Source of the DNA: JANSWY01 sp965228955
GTDB lineage: Bacteria; Bacteroidota; Bacteroidia; Cytophagales; Cyclobacteriaceae
DNA: 64,000 nucleotides
Assembly (NCBI GenBank): GCA_965228955.1
Contig: OZ245848.1
Location: 4,526,001 to 4,590,000 of the forward strand
Reading direction: 5' to 3'
Part shown: positions 1 through 8,102 of the stretch, piece after piece
Layout of the letters: each line of letters starts with the position of its first letter
Position numbering within the stretch: the stretch's first letter is position 1
Program-made: the position numbers and the translations under genes
Notes under the pieces: generated by a model
Databases searched by the model: none
What the model was told of the DNA's origin: nothing
The model's input: only the letters and a program-made list of their open reading frames with translations

Positions 1-251
1 ATAAGATCCCTTTCAACCTGCGGATAAGATTTACCTTCAATCATTTCCTCTGCTATCGACACATACTTATTTACAGAGTCTCTACTCACACGCTTAAATT
101 GCTTCACCAACTTCATCACAACAAAAACCTTTTTCCGTTCTGGAAGATCATTGCTTAATTCAGCTCTTAGACTATCGATTGTTTTATTCTGGGCGGTAAT
201 GGTAGTGAAGCTAATAGCGAGCAACCCGCATAGGATGATTTTCTTGATCAT
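1..251 (-). CDS. Secreted protein, N-terminal fragment (gene runs off the window start)
   Basis: The reverse strand opens with ATG at 249-251 and stays open to base 1, so only about 83 N-terminal residues are visible. Residues 1-19 form a signal peptide (MIKKIILCGLLAISFTTITA), followed by a helical, charged segment with spacing like the start of the periplasmic TPR regions found in Bacteroidota hybrid sensor kinases and LuxR-type regulators (Leu-rich, then a DLPERKKVF-type helix). The TPR assignment is an inference from a short piece. The remainder lies outside the window, so the catalytic part, if any, cannot be named. Confidence 0.6.
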   Translation of the reverse strand, partial: MIKKIILCGLLAISFTTITAQNKTIDSLRAELSNDLPERKKVFVVMKLVKQFKRVSRDSVNKYVSIAEEMIEGKSYPQVERDL

Positions 252-515
252 TAAAATGTGTTCTTTTGTTTGGTTATTGGCTATTTGGTGGTGAATTGAA
301 ACTAAGCTTTAGTTTATTATAAACCTACTCAAATGACCCACTCGCAAAAAAGAATATATTTTTCAATTTTCAATCGCCTATTCGTCGGAAGGATGTTTTA
401 ACTCGACCAAATGTAAGCGAGGCTTCAATTCAATAAGAATAGTTTTTTCAGGACTGTAAATCAAAATCATTTTAAATTTGCCTCATTCAAAGCAGAATTA
501 AACGAATATCAAATA
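252..515. other. Intergenic region between divergent genes
   Basis: About 260 AT-rich bases separating two divergently read genes. No ORF, RNA gene or hairpin stands out. It must hold the promoters of both neighbours; a TAAATTTG box at 473-480 fits the Bacteroidota -7 consensus for the rightward gene. Confidence 0.5.
473..480 (+). promoter_or_regulatory. Possible -7 promoter element (TAAATTTG)
   Basis: TAAATTTG matches the Bacteroidota primary sigma -7 consensus TAnnTTTG and lies 35 bases before the ATG at 516. No clear TTTG-type -33 box was seen at the usual 19-21 base spacing, so this is a weak call. Confidence 0.4.
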
Positions 516-878
516 ATGCAAAACGACCCGGAACTTAGTCCTAAAATGATGGGAGCCATATCCCAGGATTTTCTTAAAGTTTCTGATTTACTTAAAGAAT
601 CATCTTACCAGATCAGAAAAAGAGGATTCTCTGATTTTCCAATCTTCCCAATTTCCAAGCAAGAATCTCCAGTTGGACAAATACTCTATCCAAAGGACGC
701 ATTAGATACTGACTGGAATTACAATGTGACTTATTTGGATGAGTTTATTCAAAGAAAAATCATTGAAAAAGAAGATGATTTTAAACAGACCTACAAAAAC
801 CCCGATGAGTTTTGTTGTCTGTTTGTAATTGATAATGACTTCACCAATTTCGTTTACATACCTTATCCGATTGATTAA
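516..878 (+). CDS. Hypothetical protein, 120 aa
   Basis: I do not recognise this family. The protein is cytoplasmic (no signal peptide or membrane helix), acidic and mixed alpha/beta in character, with a Lys/Arg patch near residue 33 (YQIRKRGFSDFPIF) and a hydrophobic C-terminus (CCLFVIDND, FVYIPYPID). ATG at 516 is preceded by a possible promoter box. It ends 31 bases before the sensor kinase gene and reads the same way, so the two could be co-transcribed, but nothing in the sequence ties their functions together. Confidence 0.7.
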   Translation: MQNDPELSPKMMGAISQDFLKVSDLLKESSYQIRKRGFSDFPIFPISKQESPVGQILYPKDALDTDWNYNVTYLDEFIQRKIIEKEDDFKQTYKNPDEFCCLFVIDNDFTNFVYIPYPID

Positions 879-909
879 TTAATGAAGAGTTGTCAAGTGA
901 TGTCACAGC

Positions 910-2499
910 TTGGCAACTTTAAAGGCTTTTTGTAGTAAATTAGGCAAAATCATAAAGCTCAAATTGAACAAAAATTCAGCCAATAGGACCATTCTTATTC
1001 TTTTCCTCGCGATTATTATTCCTATCGCTTTCTACACTGTTTATCAGGTTCAGTCACTCAATAAGAATGAAGAGATCTTAAGTGAGATCTATAAAAACCA
1101 GTTGGAATCCATCATTTTTTCGGTAAATCAGTATTCTGATGACATTTTAAAAAGTCTTCAGTATAAGTTGGAAAACAGGTTAGAGAATGGTGATCCTATA
1201 GACGCCAATACTTTACTTTCTTACCCCGGTATTGCAGAAGTGATCATTAAACCACTCTCAGGAAAACCAATATTTACAGCATCTGGTGATTCCTCCATCT
1301 ACACATCGCTTCTTGAAAAGACTCTATCCGAAAATGAAAACAAAGTCAAAAAACTCATTGATTATAAAAAGGTAGAATTCACCAAACTTGAACCTTTGGA
1401 CCCAATTACATTTCAAGGTGAGCAACTTAATCTCTTATTATTGGTACTGAAATCAAAGGATGATTTAGCAATTGGGCTTATTGTAATTCGTCCAATTGAC
1501 TTTATTGAAGGCACTCTGGCTCCTAAGATGCAACAGATCTCCGGTGCTAATTTTATCATTACCGCTAGAAGCGAAATCGACCAGGCTCTCATATTTTCTA
1601 CTGACACTATTTCAGATGTTGAAGCCCGATCTCTTCCTTTTTGGCTATTACCAGATCATCAAATAGGGATAGTCCAGAAAGGCGATTCTCTTGAAACAAT
1701 CAGTAAAGAGCGTATTCAATTGAATTTTGTATGGATTGCTGTATTGAGTGTAGTTGTACTCATGGGGTTCTATGTTGTTGCCCGAAACCTCAGAAAGGAA
1801 ATGCAACTTGCCCAGATGAAATCGGACTTTGCCTCCAGTGTTAGTCATGAAATAAGGACTCCACTCACTCTTATTAACATGTTCGCAGAAACTCTTTTAC
1901 TTAAGAGAGTCCCAACCGAAGAGAAGAAACAGGAGTATTATGAAATCATAACAAAAGAAACCTCCAGACTTAAAAACATAGTCAACAAAATTCTGAACTT
2001 CTCTCAAATGGAAAATAAGAAAAGGACATTTGAGCTGATAAGCGATTCTTTGAATGATATATTAAAAGAAACTATCCACACCTATTCTTTCCACCTTGAA
2101 AACAAAGGCTTTGCCTATCAGGTAGAGTATGGCGAAGAAAGCCCATTTATTAATGCGGATCGGGAAGCAATAACAGAAGCTATCATTAATCTGATCGATA
2201 ACGCAATGAAATATAGTGGAGAAAGCAAGAAATTAAATATTTTCAGCGGTACTAAGTCACATTATACTTTTGTTGCAGTACAGGATTTTGGAATTGGAAT
2301 AGATCCTAAAAAGCAAAAACTAATATTTGATAAGTTTTTTAGGGTAACGGAAGGAGACTTGTATAATGTACAGGGCGCTGGGTTGGGATTATCCATTGTG
2401 AAGAATATAATGGATGCCCACAATGGTAAAATTGAAATTGAGAGTAGCTTAGGAAAAGGGAGTACCTTTAAACTCCTATTTCCAATAAAACAGGATTAA
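910..2499 (+). CDS. Membrane sensor histidine kinase
   Basis: Orthodox two-component sensor. A transmembrane helix at about residues 27-47 and a second at about 272-291 bracket a periplasmic sensing region of about 220 residues with no family I recognise. The cytoplasmic part has the HisKA phosphoacceptor motif (SVSHEIRTPL, His313), the N box (LIDNAMKYSG, Asn431), and the G1 (DFGIGID) and G2 (GAGLGLSIV) boxes of the ATPase domain, so it looks fully active. The start is TTG at 910: the in-frame stop at 898-900 leaves no upstream ATG. It is followed one base after its stop by the response regulator gene, which is its obvious partner. The signal sensed is unknown. Confidence 0.92.
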   Translation: MATLKAFCSKLGKIIKLKLNKNSANRTILILFLAIIIPIAFYTVYQVQSLNKNEEILSEIYKNQLESIIFSVNQYSDDILKSLQYKLENRLENGDPIDANTLLSYPGIAEVIIKPLSGKPIFTASGDSSIYTSLLEKTLSENENKVKKLIDYKKVEFTKLEPLDPITFQGEQLNLLLLVLKSKDDLAIGLIVIRPIDFIEGTLAPKMQQISGANFIITARSEIDQALIFSTDTISDVEARSLPFWLLPDHQIGIVQKGDSLETISKERIQLNFVWIAVLSVVVLMGFYVVARNLRKEMQLAQMKSDFASSVSHEIRTPLTLINMFAETLLLKRVPTEEKKQEYYEIITKETSRLKNIVNKILNFSQMENKKRTFELISDSLNDILKETIHTYSFHLENKGFAYQVEYGEESPFINADREAITEAIINLIDNAMKYSGESKKLNIFSGTKSHYTFVAVQDFGIGIDPKKQKLIFDKFFRVTEGDLYNVQGAGLGLSIVKNIMDAHNGKIEIESSLGKGSTFKLLFPIKQD

Positions 2500-2500
2500 T

Positions 2501-3181
2501 ATGGCTAAAATATTGATAGTAGAAGACGAGCCACATATGAGAATGGGACTCAGAGATAATTTGGAGTTTGAGTCTTATGAGGTAGAAATGGCTGAAAATG
2601 GCAGAAAAGCATTGGAAATGCTCGACAACCAAACTTATGATCTTATACTATTAGATGTAATGATGCCAGAAATTTCTGGGTTTGATGTCTGTAAACAAGC
2701 CAGAAAGAAAGGAATTACCTCGCCAATCATATTCCTGACAGCAAAAGGTGAAGAAATCGATAAGGTGCTTGGTTTGGAGCTTGGTGCTGATGATTATATC
2801 GTAAAGCCATTTAGTCTGAGAGAGCTTCTAGCACGAGTAAAAGCCGTTTTAAGAAGAACAGGTTCCTCAGATACTTCTCAATCAAAAATCACCGTAGGGA
2901 ATCTAACATTCGATTTCCAGCATTATGAAGCATTCCAAGGTGACACTCCTATCAAATTATCACATAAAGAATTCGAAATAGTCCATCATTTGTGGGATCA
3001 CAAGAATGAAATTGTAAGCCGCGAACAACTTTTAAAACAAGTTTGGGGATACGAAGCACAACCCACAACCCGGACTGTTGACAACTTCATTTTGAAACTC
3101 CGACAAAAAATCGAAGCAAATCCCAACGAACCAAAGTTCATCCTCACAGTACACGGAATAGGGTACAAACTAGTGATTTGA
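2501..3181 (+). CDS. OmpR/PhoB-family response regulator
   Basis: DNA-binding response regulator paired with the upstream sensor kinase. Residues 1-118 are a receiver domain with the acidic pocket (VEDE, residues 7-10), the phosphoacceptor Asp52 (LLDVMMPE), the conserved Thr (FLTAKGEE) and Lys (DDYIVKPF). Residues about 130-226 are a winged-helix Trans_reg_C domain (SHKEFEIVHHL ... RTVDNFILKLRQKIE ... VHGIGYKL). Length is typical. It starts one base after the kinase stop, indicating one operon. Target genes are unknown; the secreted-protein gene at 3327 is the nearest downstream candidate. Confidence 0.95.
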   Translation: MAKILIVEDEPHMRMGLRDNLEFESYEVEMAENGRKALEMLDNQTYDLILLDVMMPEISGFDVCKQARKKGITSPIIFLTAKGEEIDKVLGLELGADDYIVKPFSLRELLARVKAVLRRTGSSDTSQSKITVGNLTFDFQHYEAFQGDTPIKLSHKEFEIVHHLWDHKNEIVSREQLLKQVWGYEAQPTTRTVDNFILKLRQKIEANPNEPKFILTVHGIGYKLVI

Positions 3182-3326
3182 CCCCCAAATTGACGTTTGA
3201 GTACCTCGATTGACTAAAAGCTACAAACTTGTGACAGTTTGTGACATCCTGTTACGGCCCCATGACAAACTTTGCTGGAAACCGTCGTAAAATTGGTATG
3301 TCTAAACCCTAAAGTCAAAAACTCAA

Positions 3327-3887
3327 ATGAAAACGATTGAAAAAACTTTGTTAGTACTTTTGATAGTCTTTAGTACTTCATTAACTTACGCCTCGATTAA
3401 CGAAACTGCTAAATTACAGCTACGGGAAAATCAAGACGGGATTGTCCAGCTATTGTACACTAGCACTGATGCTGAAAAAGTCATCATCACCATTCGAAAC
3501 GACAATGACAAAGTTGTCATGTCAGAAAGCGTTAGCAACACGAATGGATTTTTAAGGAATTATGATTTCAGCAAATTGGAAGTTGGTGTTTACACTTTTG
3601 AAGTGTCGGACAAGAAAGGTCAGATTAAAAAAGAAGTAAACTTTATTAAGCGATCTCCCGTTGCACTAGTTGATCAAGGAGAGAACAGATACAAGTTGAT
3701 CTATGGATCTAAGAAGAAGACTGCAGTATTGGTGCTTCTACTAGATGAAAATGGCAACACTGTTCAGGAAGATAGATTCACTTCAACTGATGGTTTCATG
3801 AAAACCTACATAGTTGATAAAAATATAACAAGCGCTCAAACATTACGCCTTGTAACAAACCTGGAAACAAGGGAATTTGAGCTGTAA
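3327..3887 (+). CDS. Small secreted protein with two beta-sandwich-like repeats
   Basis: A signal peptide (residues 1-22, cleavage after TYA) precedes about 164 mature residues. Two segments resemble each other: one around residues 70-93 (NTNGFLRNYDFSKL) and one around 150-163 (STDGFMKTYIVDKN), suggesting two Ig-like or T9SS-tail-like beta units. It resembles small secreted proteins common in Bacteroidota (DUF3244-like), but I cannot name the family securely. There is no Cys and no lipobox. A strong terminator lies 32 bases downstream. It follows the two-component operon by 145 bases and could be regulated by it; that is inference from position only. Confidence 0.75.
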   Translation: MKTIEKTLLVLLIVFSTSLTYASINETAKLQLRENQDGIVQLLYTSTDAEKVIITIRNDNDKVVMSESVSNTNGFLRNYDFSKLEVGVYTFEVSDKKGQIKKEVNFIKRSPVALVDQGENRYKLIYGSKKKTAVLVLLLDENGNTVQEDRFTSTDGFMKTYIVDKNITSAQTLRLVTNLETREFEL

Positions 3888-3918
3888 GATTTTCTTCATT
3901 TTACTACATTTTGAAATT

Positions 3919-3946
3919 CCCGTTCTTTTGGAACGGGACTTTTTTT
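3919..3946 (+). terminator. Rho-independent terminator
   Basis: A perfect 7-bp stem (CCCGTTC / GAACGGG) around a 5-base loop is followed by AC and seven T residues. It lies 32 bases after the stop of the secreted-protein gene and ends that transcript. Confidence 0.9.
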
Positions 3947-4011
3947 ACATCTTTTTACAACTCTACAATCTCCATTCCTTTCCTTATTACTACCTTGTAA
4001 AATAATTAGCT

Positions 4012-5016
4012 ATGTCTGGTTTAAAACTAAAAATAACGATAATAGCAGCACTACTATTCGCTCCAATCCTAAGTAATAGTCAGGAGCTGGTAAGAAGCTT
4101 AAGAGGTTCATGGAAGTTCCAAATTGGGGACAACATGGACTGGTCAGAAAAAAACTACAACGATTCAAACTGGGATGTCATATACGCTCCATCAGCCTGG
4201 GAAAATGAAGGCTTCAATGGTTACGATGGATATGCCTGGTACCGCAAAAAATTCAACGGAGCTGATCTGGATAACAAAAAGGGTCTTTACTTAAAACTTG
4301 GGTACATTGATGATGTTGATCAGGTTTTCATAAATGGACACTTCATTGGTTACTCAGGAAAATTTCCACCGGATTTTCATACTGCATACAACGCTTCAAG
4401 AAAATACAATATTCCTGAAGAGTATATCAATTATGACGGAGAGAATGTAATTGCCATCAGAGTATTTGATACTGTTCTTGGTGGTGGGTTAGTTTCCGGA
4501 AACCTTGGTATTTACGAGTACACCAAAGGTGATTATAATGCTTTGAACCTTGAGGGGCTTTGGAAATTCCAGGAAGGAGACAATTTAAACTGGAAAGAAC
4601 CGAACATCGATGAATCTGAATGGTCGTATTTAATGGCGCCTGGTCTATGGAGATATCTTGGTAAAAAAGTTTGGGAAAGCTACGGCTGGTACAGAAAGAA
4701 ATTTGTGTTACCTGAAAGACTACAAAATAAGCAACTCACTCTTATTCTCGGTAAAATCGATGATTTTGATGAAGTTTATATCAATGGTGTATTAATTGGA
4801 GAGACTAATGATGGTGAACGTTACGGTAGCTCCTGGTCATACAAAGAGACCAGAGTATATCCGGTTCCAGAGAATCTTATAAAGGAGAATGGTGAAAATA
4901 CAATTGCTGTGAGAGTCCAGGATTTGGGAGGCCATGCCGGAATATATGAAGGACCATTAGTACTGATCGACAGCCAATATGTAACTGCGTATCTAAGATC
5001 TTATCGGCTCAATTAA
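4012..5016 (+). CDS. Secreted protein with two GH2-type sugar-binding domains
   Basis: After a signal peptide (residues 1-23) the protein consists of two tandem jelly-roll domains of about 150 residues each, starting near residues 29 and 180. Each copy carries the same landmarks: WKFQ-GDN--W, an AP--W turn, WYRKKF, then a run like LGYIDDVDQVFINGHFIG / LGKIDDFDEVYINGVLIG. These match the N-terminal galactose-binding-like domain of family 2 glycoside hydrolases and sialate O-acetylesterases. No catalytic TIM barrel or SGNH hydrolase domain is present, so it is probably a carbohydrate-binding accessory protein and not an enzyme. Its last 8 bases overlap the convergent GIN-domain gene. Confidence 0.85.
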   Translation: MSGLKLKITIIAALLFAPILSNSQELVRSLRGSWKFQIGDNMDWSEKNYNDSNWDVIYAPSAWENEGFNGYDGYAWYRKKFNGADLDNKKGLYLKLGYIDDVDQVFINGHFIGYSGKFPPDFHTAYNASRKYNIPEEYINYDGENVIAIRVFDTVLGGGLVSGNLGIYEYTKGDYNALNLEGLWKFQEGDNLNWKEPNIDESEWSYLMAPGLWRYLGKKVWESYGWYRKKFVLPERLQNKQLTLILGKIDDFDEVYINGVLIGETNDGERYGSSWSYKETRVYPVPENLIKENGENTIAVRVQDLGGHAGIYEGPLVLIDSQYVTAYLRSYRLN

Positions 5017-5749
5017 TCTTGAGCCGACTTACTTCAGTATCTCCAATTACAATCCCTTTACTTACGTATGCTTCTCCTAAAAATTCAATCTCTGAATCTC
5101 CAAAAGAAGTTAGCTTGATCTCATCATTAGCAAATAGTTGCAAATAGTTATCACCAAATAAATTGGTCCTAATATCATCTCCTTTTAGACCACTTAGATT
5201 AACCTCATTATCTCCATAACATCTGATAATCTGATCTTTCGCAACACCCTTCGTGATCTCAATTTCATTATCACCATATAATGACATCTTTAATTCCCTC
5301 AAATTCAACTCTGCAAAAGCAGCCTCCACTTCTCCATACAAAGTGATTTTAAGCTCCCGCTGATCCAGAATATCCATGCATCTCAAAAACTGATCACCCC
5401 TTACCTGTACGGCTCTCAGATCTTCAAAGGTCACATATGCCGTCACCTCAGCATGTTGGTAGGAATCCTCTTTCCATCTTCTGCTATTATGATCATATCG
5501 ATCATTCTTCTCATGATACCTGGCTCCTTCCAGGTAAATACTTAGCACTTCATTCAATACGTTCACCACAATCAGATCGGGATCAACATATTTAGCTTCT
5601 ATTTTGACTGAGCTTTCATTTCCTTTCACAAGAACCACATTAATATGTGGGCTAACTACAACCTTGTCAAAGTTTCCAATCTTATAGTCTGATTGTGCAA
5701 TAGAATTATGGGTGAGAAAAATTAAAATTACTATAGCTATCCGTTTCAT
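5009..5749 (-). CDS. GIN-domain (DUF2807) secreted protein
   Basis: A signal peptide (about residues 1-18) is followed by one GIN/DUF2807 domain, the right-handed beta-helix 'putative auto-transporter adhesin head' common in Bacteroidota. The start matches the family pattern (IGNFDKVVVSPHINVVLVKG), and the rest is made of short beta repeats rich in YGD/FGD turns (LYGEVEAAF, LYGDNEIEI, CYGDNEVNL, LFGDNYLQL, SFGDSEIEF), consistent with solenoid coils. Function in the family is not settled. Convergent overlap of 8 bases with the preceding gene. Confidence 0.85.
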   Translation of the reverse strand: MKRIAIVILIFLTHNSIAQSDYKIGNFDKVVVSPHINVVLVKGNESSVKIEAKYVDPDLIVVNVLNEVLSIYLEGARYHEKNDRYDHNSRRWKEDSYQHAEVTAYVTFEDLRAVQVRGDQFLRCMDILDQRELKITLYGEVEAAFAELNLRELKMSLYGDNEIEITKGVAKDQIIRCYGDNEVNLSGLKGDDIRTNLFGDNYLQLFANDEIKLTSFGDSEIEFLGEAYVSKGIVIGDTEVSRLKIN

Positions 5750-5863
5750 TCGCCGGTTATTTTAAGTTTTTATTTACTCTAAAGACCGGCCAATGTCAAA
5801 GTGGTTTCTATTTCTTAAAATATATTATTTGAATAAACACAGTTTTAACCATATATTGAGCGA

Positions 5864-6493
5864 ATGGAAAAGAATCAATATGCCCTCAAATACCTGCCAC
5901 ACCCGTGGCATGGACTAAAACCAGGTGAAAACTCTCCAGAAGTAGTAAACGCATTTATTGAAATGACACCTGCAGATTCCGTAAAGTATGAAATAGATAA
6001 GGACAGTGGATTCCTTATGGTGGATAGACCTCAGAAATTTTCAAACATCGTTCCTGCATTATATGGTTTTGTCCCTCAAACTTATTGTGGCGAAGGTGTA
6101 GCAAAAGTATGCATGGAGAATACAGGAAAAACTGGAATTGTTGGGGATACTGACCCAGTGGACATATGTGTGCTTACTGAAAGAAATATTGCGCAAGGTT
6201 ATATTTTAGTCCCGGCTATTCCAATTGGTGGTTTAAGGATGATTGATAAAGGAGAGGCCGATGACAAAATCATTGCCATATTAAAAGGGGATGAAGTGTT
6301 TGGAGGATTTAAGGACCTTGAGGATTGTCCACCTACTTTAATTAATAGATTGAAGCACTACTTCCTAACATATAAACAAATTCCAGGAGAGGAATCCGTA
6401 AACGTTGAAATACCTGAAATTTACGGAAGAGAAAAGGCATATGAAGTTATCAACCAGAGTGTGAAGGATTATCAAGCAGAGTTCGGTTCATGA
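5864..6493 (+). CDS. ppa: Family I inorganic pyrophosphatase
   Basis: Hydrolyses pyrophosphate to phosphate in the cytoplasm. All family I active-site residues I can align are present: Lys41 and Arg55 (KYEIDKDSGFLMVDR), the Tyr in ALYGF (Tyr67), the acidic triad Asp95/Asp97/Asp100 (GDTDPVD), Asp128/Asp133/Lys135 (IDKGEADDK), and Tyr170-Lys171 (LTYK). The length (209 aa) is somewhat above the 175-residue bacterial type, with an extended N-terminus. The stop overlaps the start of the sulfotransferase-like gene by 4 bases (ATGA), so it is the first gene of a translationally coupled three-gene operon. Whether it is the cell's general pyrophosphatase or serves this operon cannot be told. Confidence 0.9.
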   Translation: MEKNQYALKYLPHPWHGLKPGENSPEVVNAFIEMTPADSVKYEIDKDSGFLMVDRPQKFSNIVPALYGFVPQTYCGEGVAKVCMENTGKTGIVGDTDPVDICVLTERNIAQGYILVPAIPIGGLRMIDKGEADDKIIAILKGDEVFGGFKDLEDCPPTLINRLKHYFLTYKQIPGEESVNVEIPEIYGREKAYEVINQSVKDYQAEFGS

Positions 6494-7200
6494 TTATAAA
6501 CTTATTATCCGGGCCAAGAAATATTTCTACAGCCCTCATGTACTCTTTCTCCCAAAGAAGTGACACAACGGTAATAGACGAACCCTTTTATGGTTACTAC
6601 CTAAAAGAAACCAATATTGATCATCCTGGCAAGCAGGAAACAATGGATTCAATGGACTGCAATTACCAATCTGTTGTGAGCTCAGTTAATTCTTTCTCTG
6701 ATGCTCCTGTATTGTTTCTTAAAAATATGTCTCATCACATGATTATGGAGGATTATTCATTCATTAAAGACTGGAATAATCTATTACTTATCAGGGACCC
6801 AAATCAATTAATAACCTCATTCTCAAAAGTCATTCCCAATCCCAAAATGACTGACATTGGTCTAAAACAAGAATGGGAACTTTTTGAGTATTTAAGAAAC
6901 TCAGGAAGGGAACCAACAGTCCTGGACAGCAATGAGATATTAAAAAACCCAGGTGGCGTTCTATTTAAACTTTGTGAAAGATTGGGTATACCATTCGACT
7001 CCAATATGCTTCAGTGGGAAGCAGGTCCGAGACCAGAAGATGGTGCGTGGGCAAAGTGGTGGTACAATAACGTTCATAAATCCACCGGTTTCGCTCCTCC
7101 TAAAACAGAGAAAGCAATAGTACCAACACACTTGAACGATCTCCTGGAGGAGTCATTGCATTACTTCAACTTACTTCAACAACATTCAATTAAAGCTTAA
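6490..7200 (+). CDS. Sulfotransferase-like P-loop protein
   Basis: A 236-residue sulfotransferase-superfamily protein. The N-terminal strand-loop LLSGPRNISTALMYSF holds the 5'-phosphosulfate-binding type P-loop, and LLLIRDPNQLITSF near residue 100 corresponds to the 3'-phosphate-binding segment. From memory it resembles the N-terminal half of plant 'branched-chain aminotransferase-like' fusion proteins (MYSF-QR, IDEP-Y, AGP-PEDG-WA-WWY, STGF). The gene overlaps ppa by 4 bases and is followed after 2 bases by a class IV aminotransferase that matches the C-terminal half of the same fusion. Actual substrate, and whether it transfers sulfate at all, are unknown. Confidence 0.85.
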   Translation: MIINLLSGPRNISTALMYSFSQRSDTTVIDEPFYGYYLKETNIDHPGKQETMDSMDCNYQSVVSSVNSFSDAPVLFLKNMSHHMIMEDYSFIKDWNNLLLIRDPNQLITSFSKVIPNPKMTDIGLKQEWELFEYLRNSGREPTVLDSNEILKNPGGVLFKLCERLGIPFDSNMLQWEAGPRPEDGAWAKWWYNNVHKSTGFAPPKTEKAIVPTHLNDLLEESLHYFNLLQQHSIKA

Positions 7201-7202
7201 TC

Positions 7203-8102
7203 ATGCTACAAACATATAACCCAAAAAATAAGGATCTATTAGTACATGTAAATGGTAAACTACTTCACAGAGATGAAGCACATATTTCTGTTTTTGACAG
7301 TTCTGTACAAGGAGGAGATGCTGTCTGGGAAGGTTTAAGAGTCTACAAAAACGGGATATTCTGTTTCAAAAAACATATTGACAGGCTAATCAATTCAGCA
7401 AAAGCTCTGGCATTTGAAAAAATCCCTACTGAAGACGAAATAAGATCTGCAGTTAAAGAGACTCTGGAAGCGAATAATATGACTGACGAGACTCACATCA
7501 GACTTACTTTAACACGAGGCATTAAGATTACTTCAGGTATGGATCCAAGGCTCAATCAGAGTGGCTGCACGCTAATTGTCTTAGCTGAATGGAAACCATT
7601 AGTGTATGACAATGAAAAAGGAATTAAGGTAATTTCCTCTCATATAAGACGAAACTTACCGCAATTTCTTGACTCAAAAATTCATCACGCTAACCTCTTG
7701 AATAATATCCTTGCTAAAATTCAAGCTAATATAGCTGGAATGGATGCTGCGGTTATGCTCGACGAGAGAGGTTTTGTAGCAGAGTTGAATGACGTCAACC
7801 TATTCATTGTGAAAGATGGCAAGATCTATACCCCATATGCAAATGCTTGTCTAAATGGGATTACCAGAGGTCTTGTAATTGATATTGCGAGAGAATTGGG
7901 ACTCCATTGTGAGGAAAGAGATTTGAGTCTAACAGAGTTCTATAGTGCTGATGAAGTATTCACCTCAGGAACTATGGGTGAGATGACTCCAGTATATGAA
8001 ATTGATGGAAGAAAGATAGAAGCCTCCACAGATTTGAGACTTCTACCTAAGATCAGGGAAAAATTTCATTCAAAGATCCCTGAACTTGCAGAAAAACTAT
8101 GA
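7203..8102 (+). CDS. Class IV (branched-chain-type) aminotransferase
   Basis: PLP-dependent fold-type IV aminotransferase of the IlvE / D-amino-acid transaminase superfamily. Visible landmarks: FDSSVQGGDAVWEGLRVY (residues 31-48), Arg61 in the HIDRL helix, the PLP lysine Lys159 (LDSKIHHANLLNNIL), Glu194 (VAELNDVNLFIVKDGK), the phosphate-binding LNGITRG (217-223) and TSGTMGEMTPV. Length (299) is normal. It sits 2 bases after the sulfotransferase-like gene in an operon with ppa. Because it resembles the plant BCAT-like branch and not classical IlvE, I do not assign ilvE; the amino donor is unknown. Its end overlaps a convergent gene by 6 bases. Confidence 0.88.
   Translation: MLQTYNPKNKDLLVHVNGKLLHRDEAHISVFDSSVQGGDAVWEGLRVYKNGIFCFKKHIDRLINSAKALAFEKIPTEDEIRSAVKETLEANNMTDETHIRLTLTRGIKITSGMDPRLNQSGCTLIVLAEWKPLVYDNEKGIKVISSHIRRNLPQFLDSKIHHANLLNNILAKIQANIAGMDAAVMLDERGFVAELNDVNLFIVKDGKIYTPYANACLNGITRGLVIDIARELGLHCEERDLSLTEFYSADEVFTSGTMGEMTPVYEIDGRKIEASTDLRLLPKIREKFHSKIPELAEKL

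Noticed and set aside
1413..1848. Minus-strand frames opposite the sensor kinase
   Set aside because: They overlap the well-supported kinase gene on the other strand and show no family features.
7203..8102. Assigning ilvE to the aminotransferase
   Set aside because: Its likeness to the plant BCAT-like branch and its operon context do not match a plain branched-chain biosynthesis enzyme.
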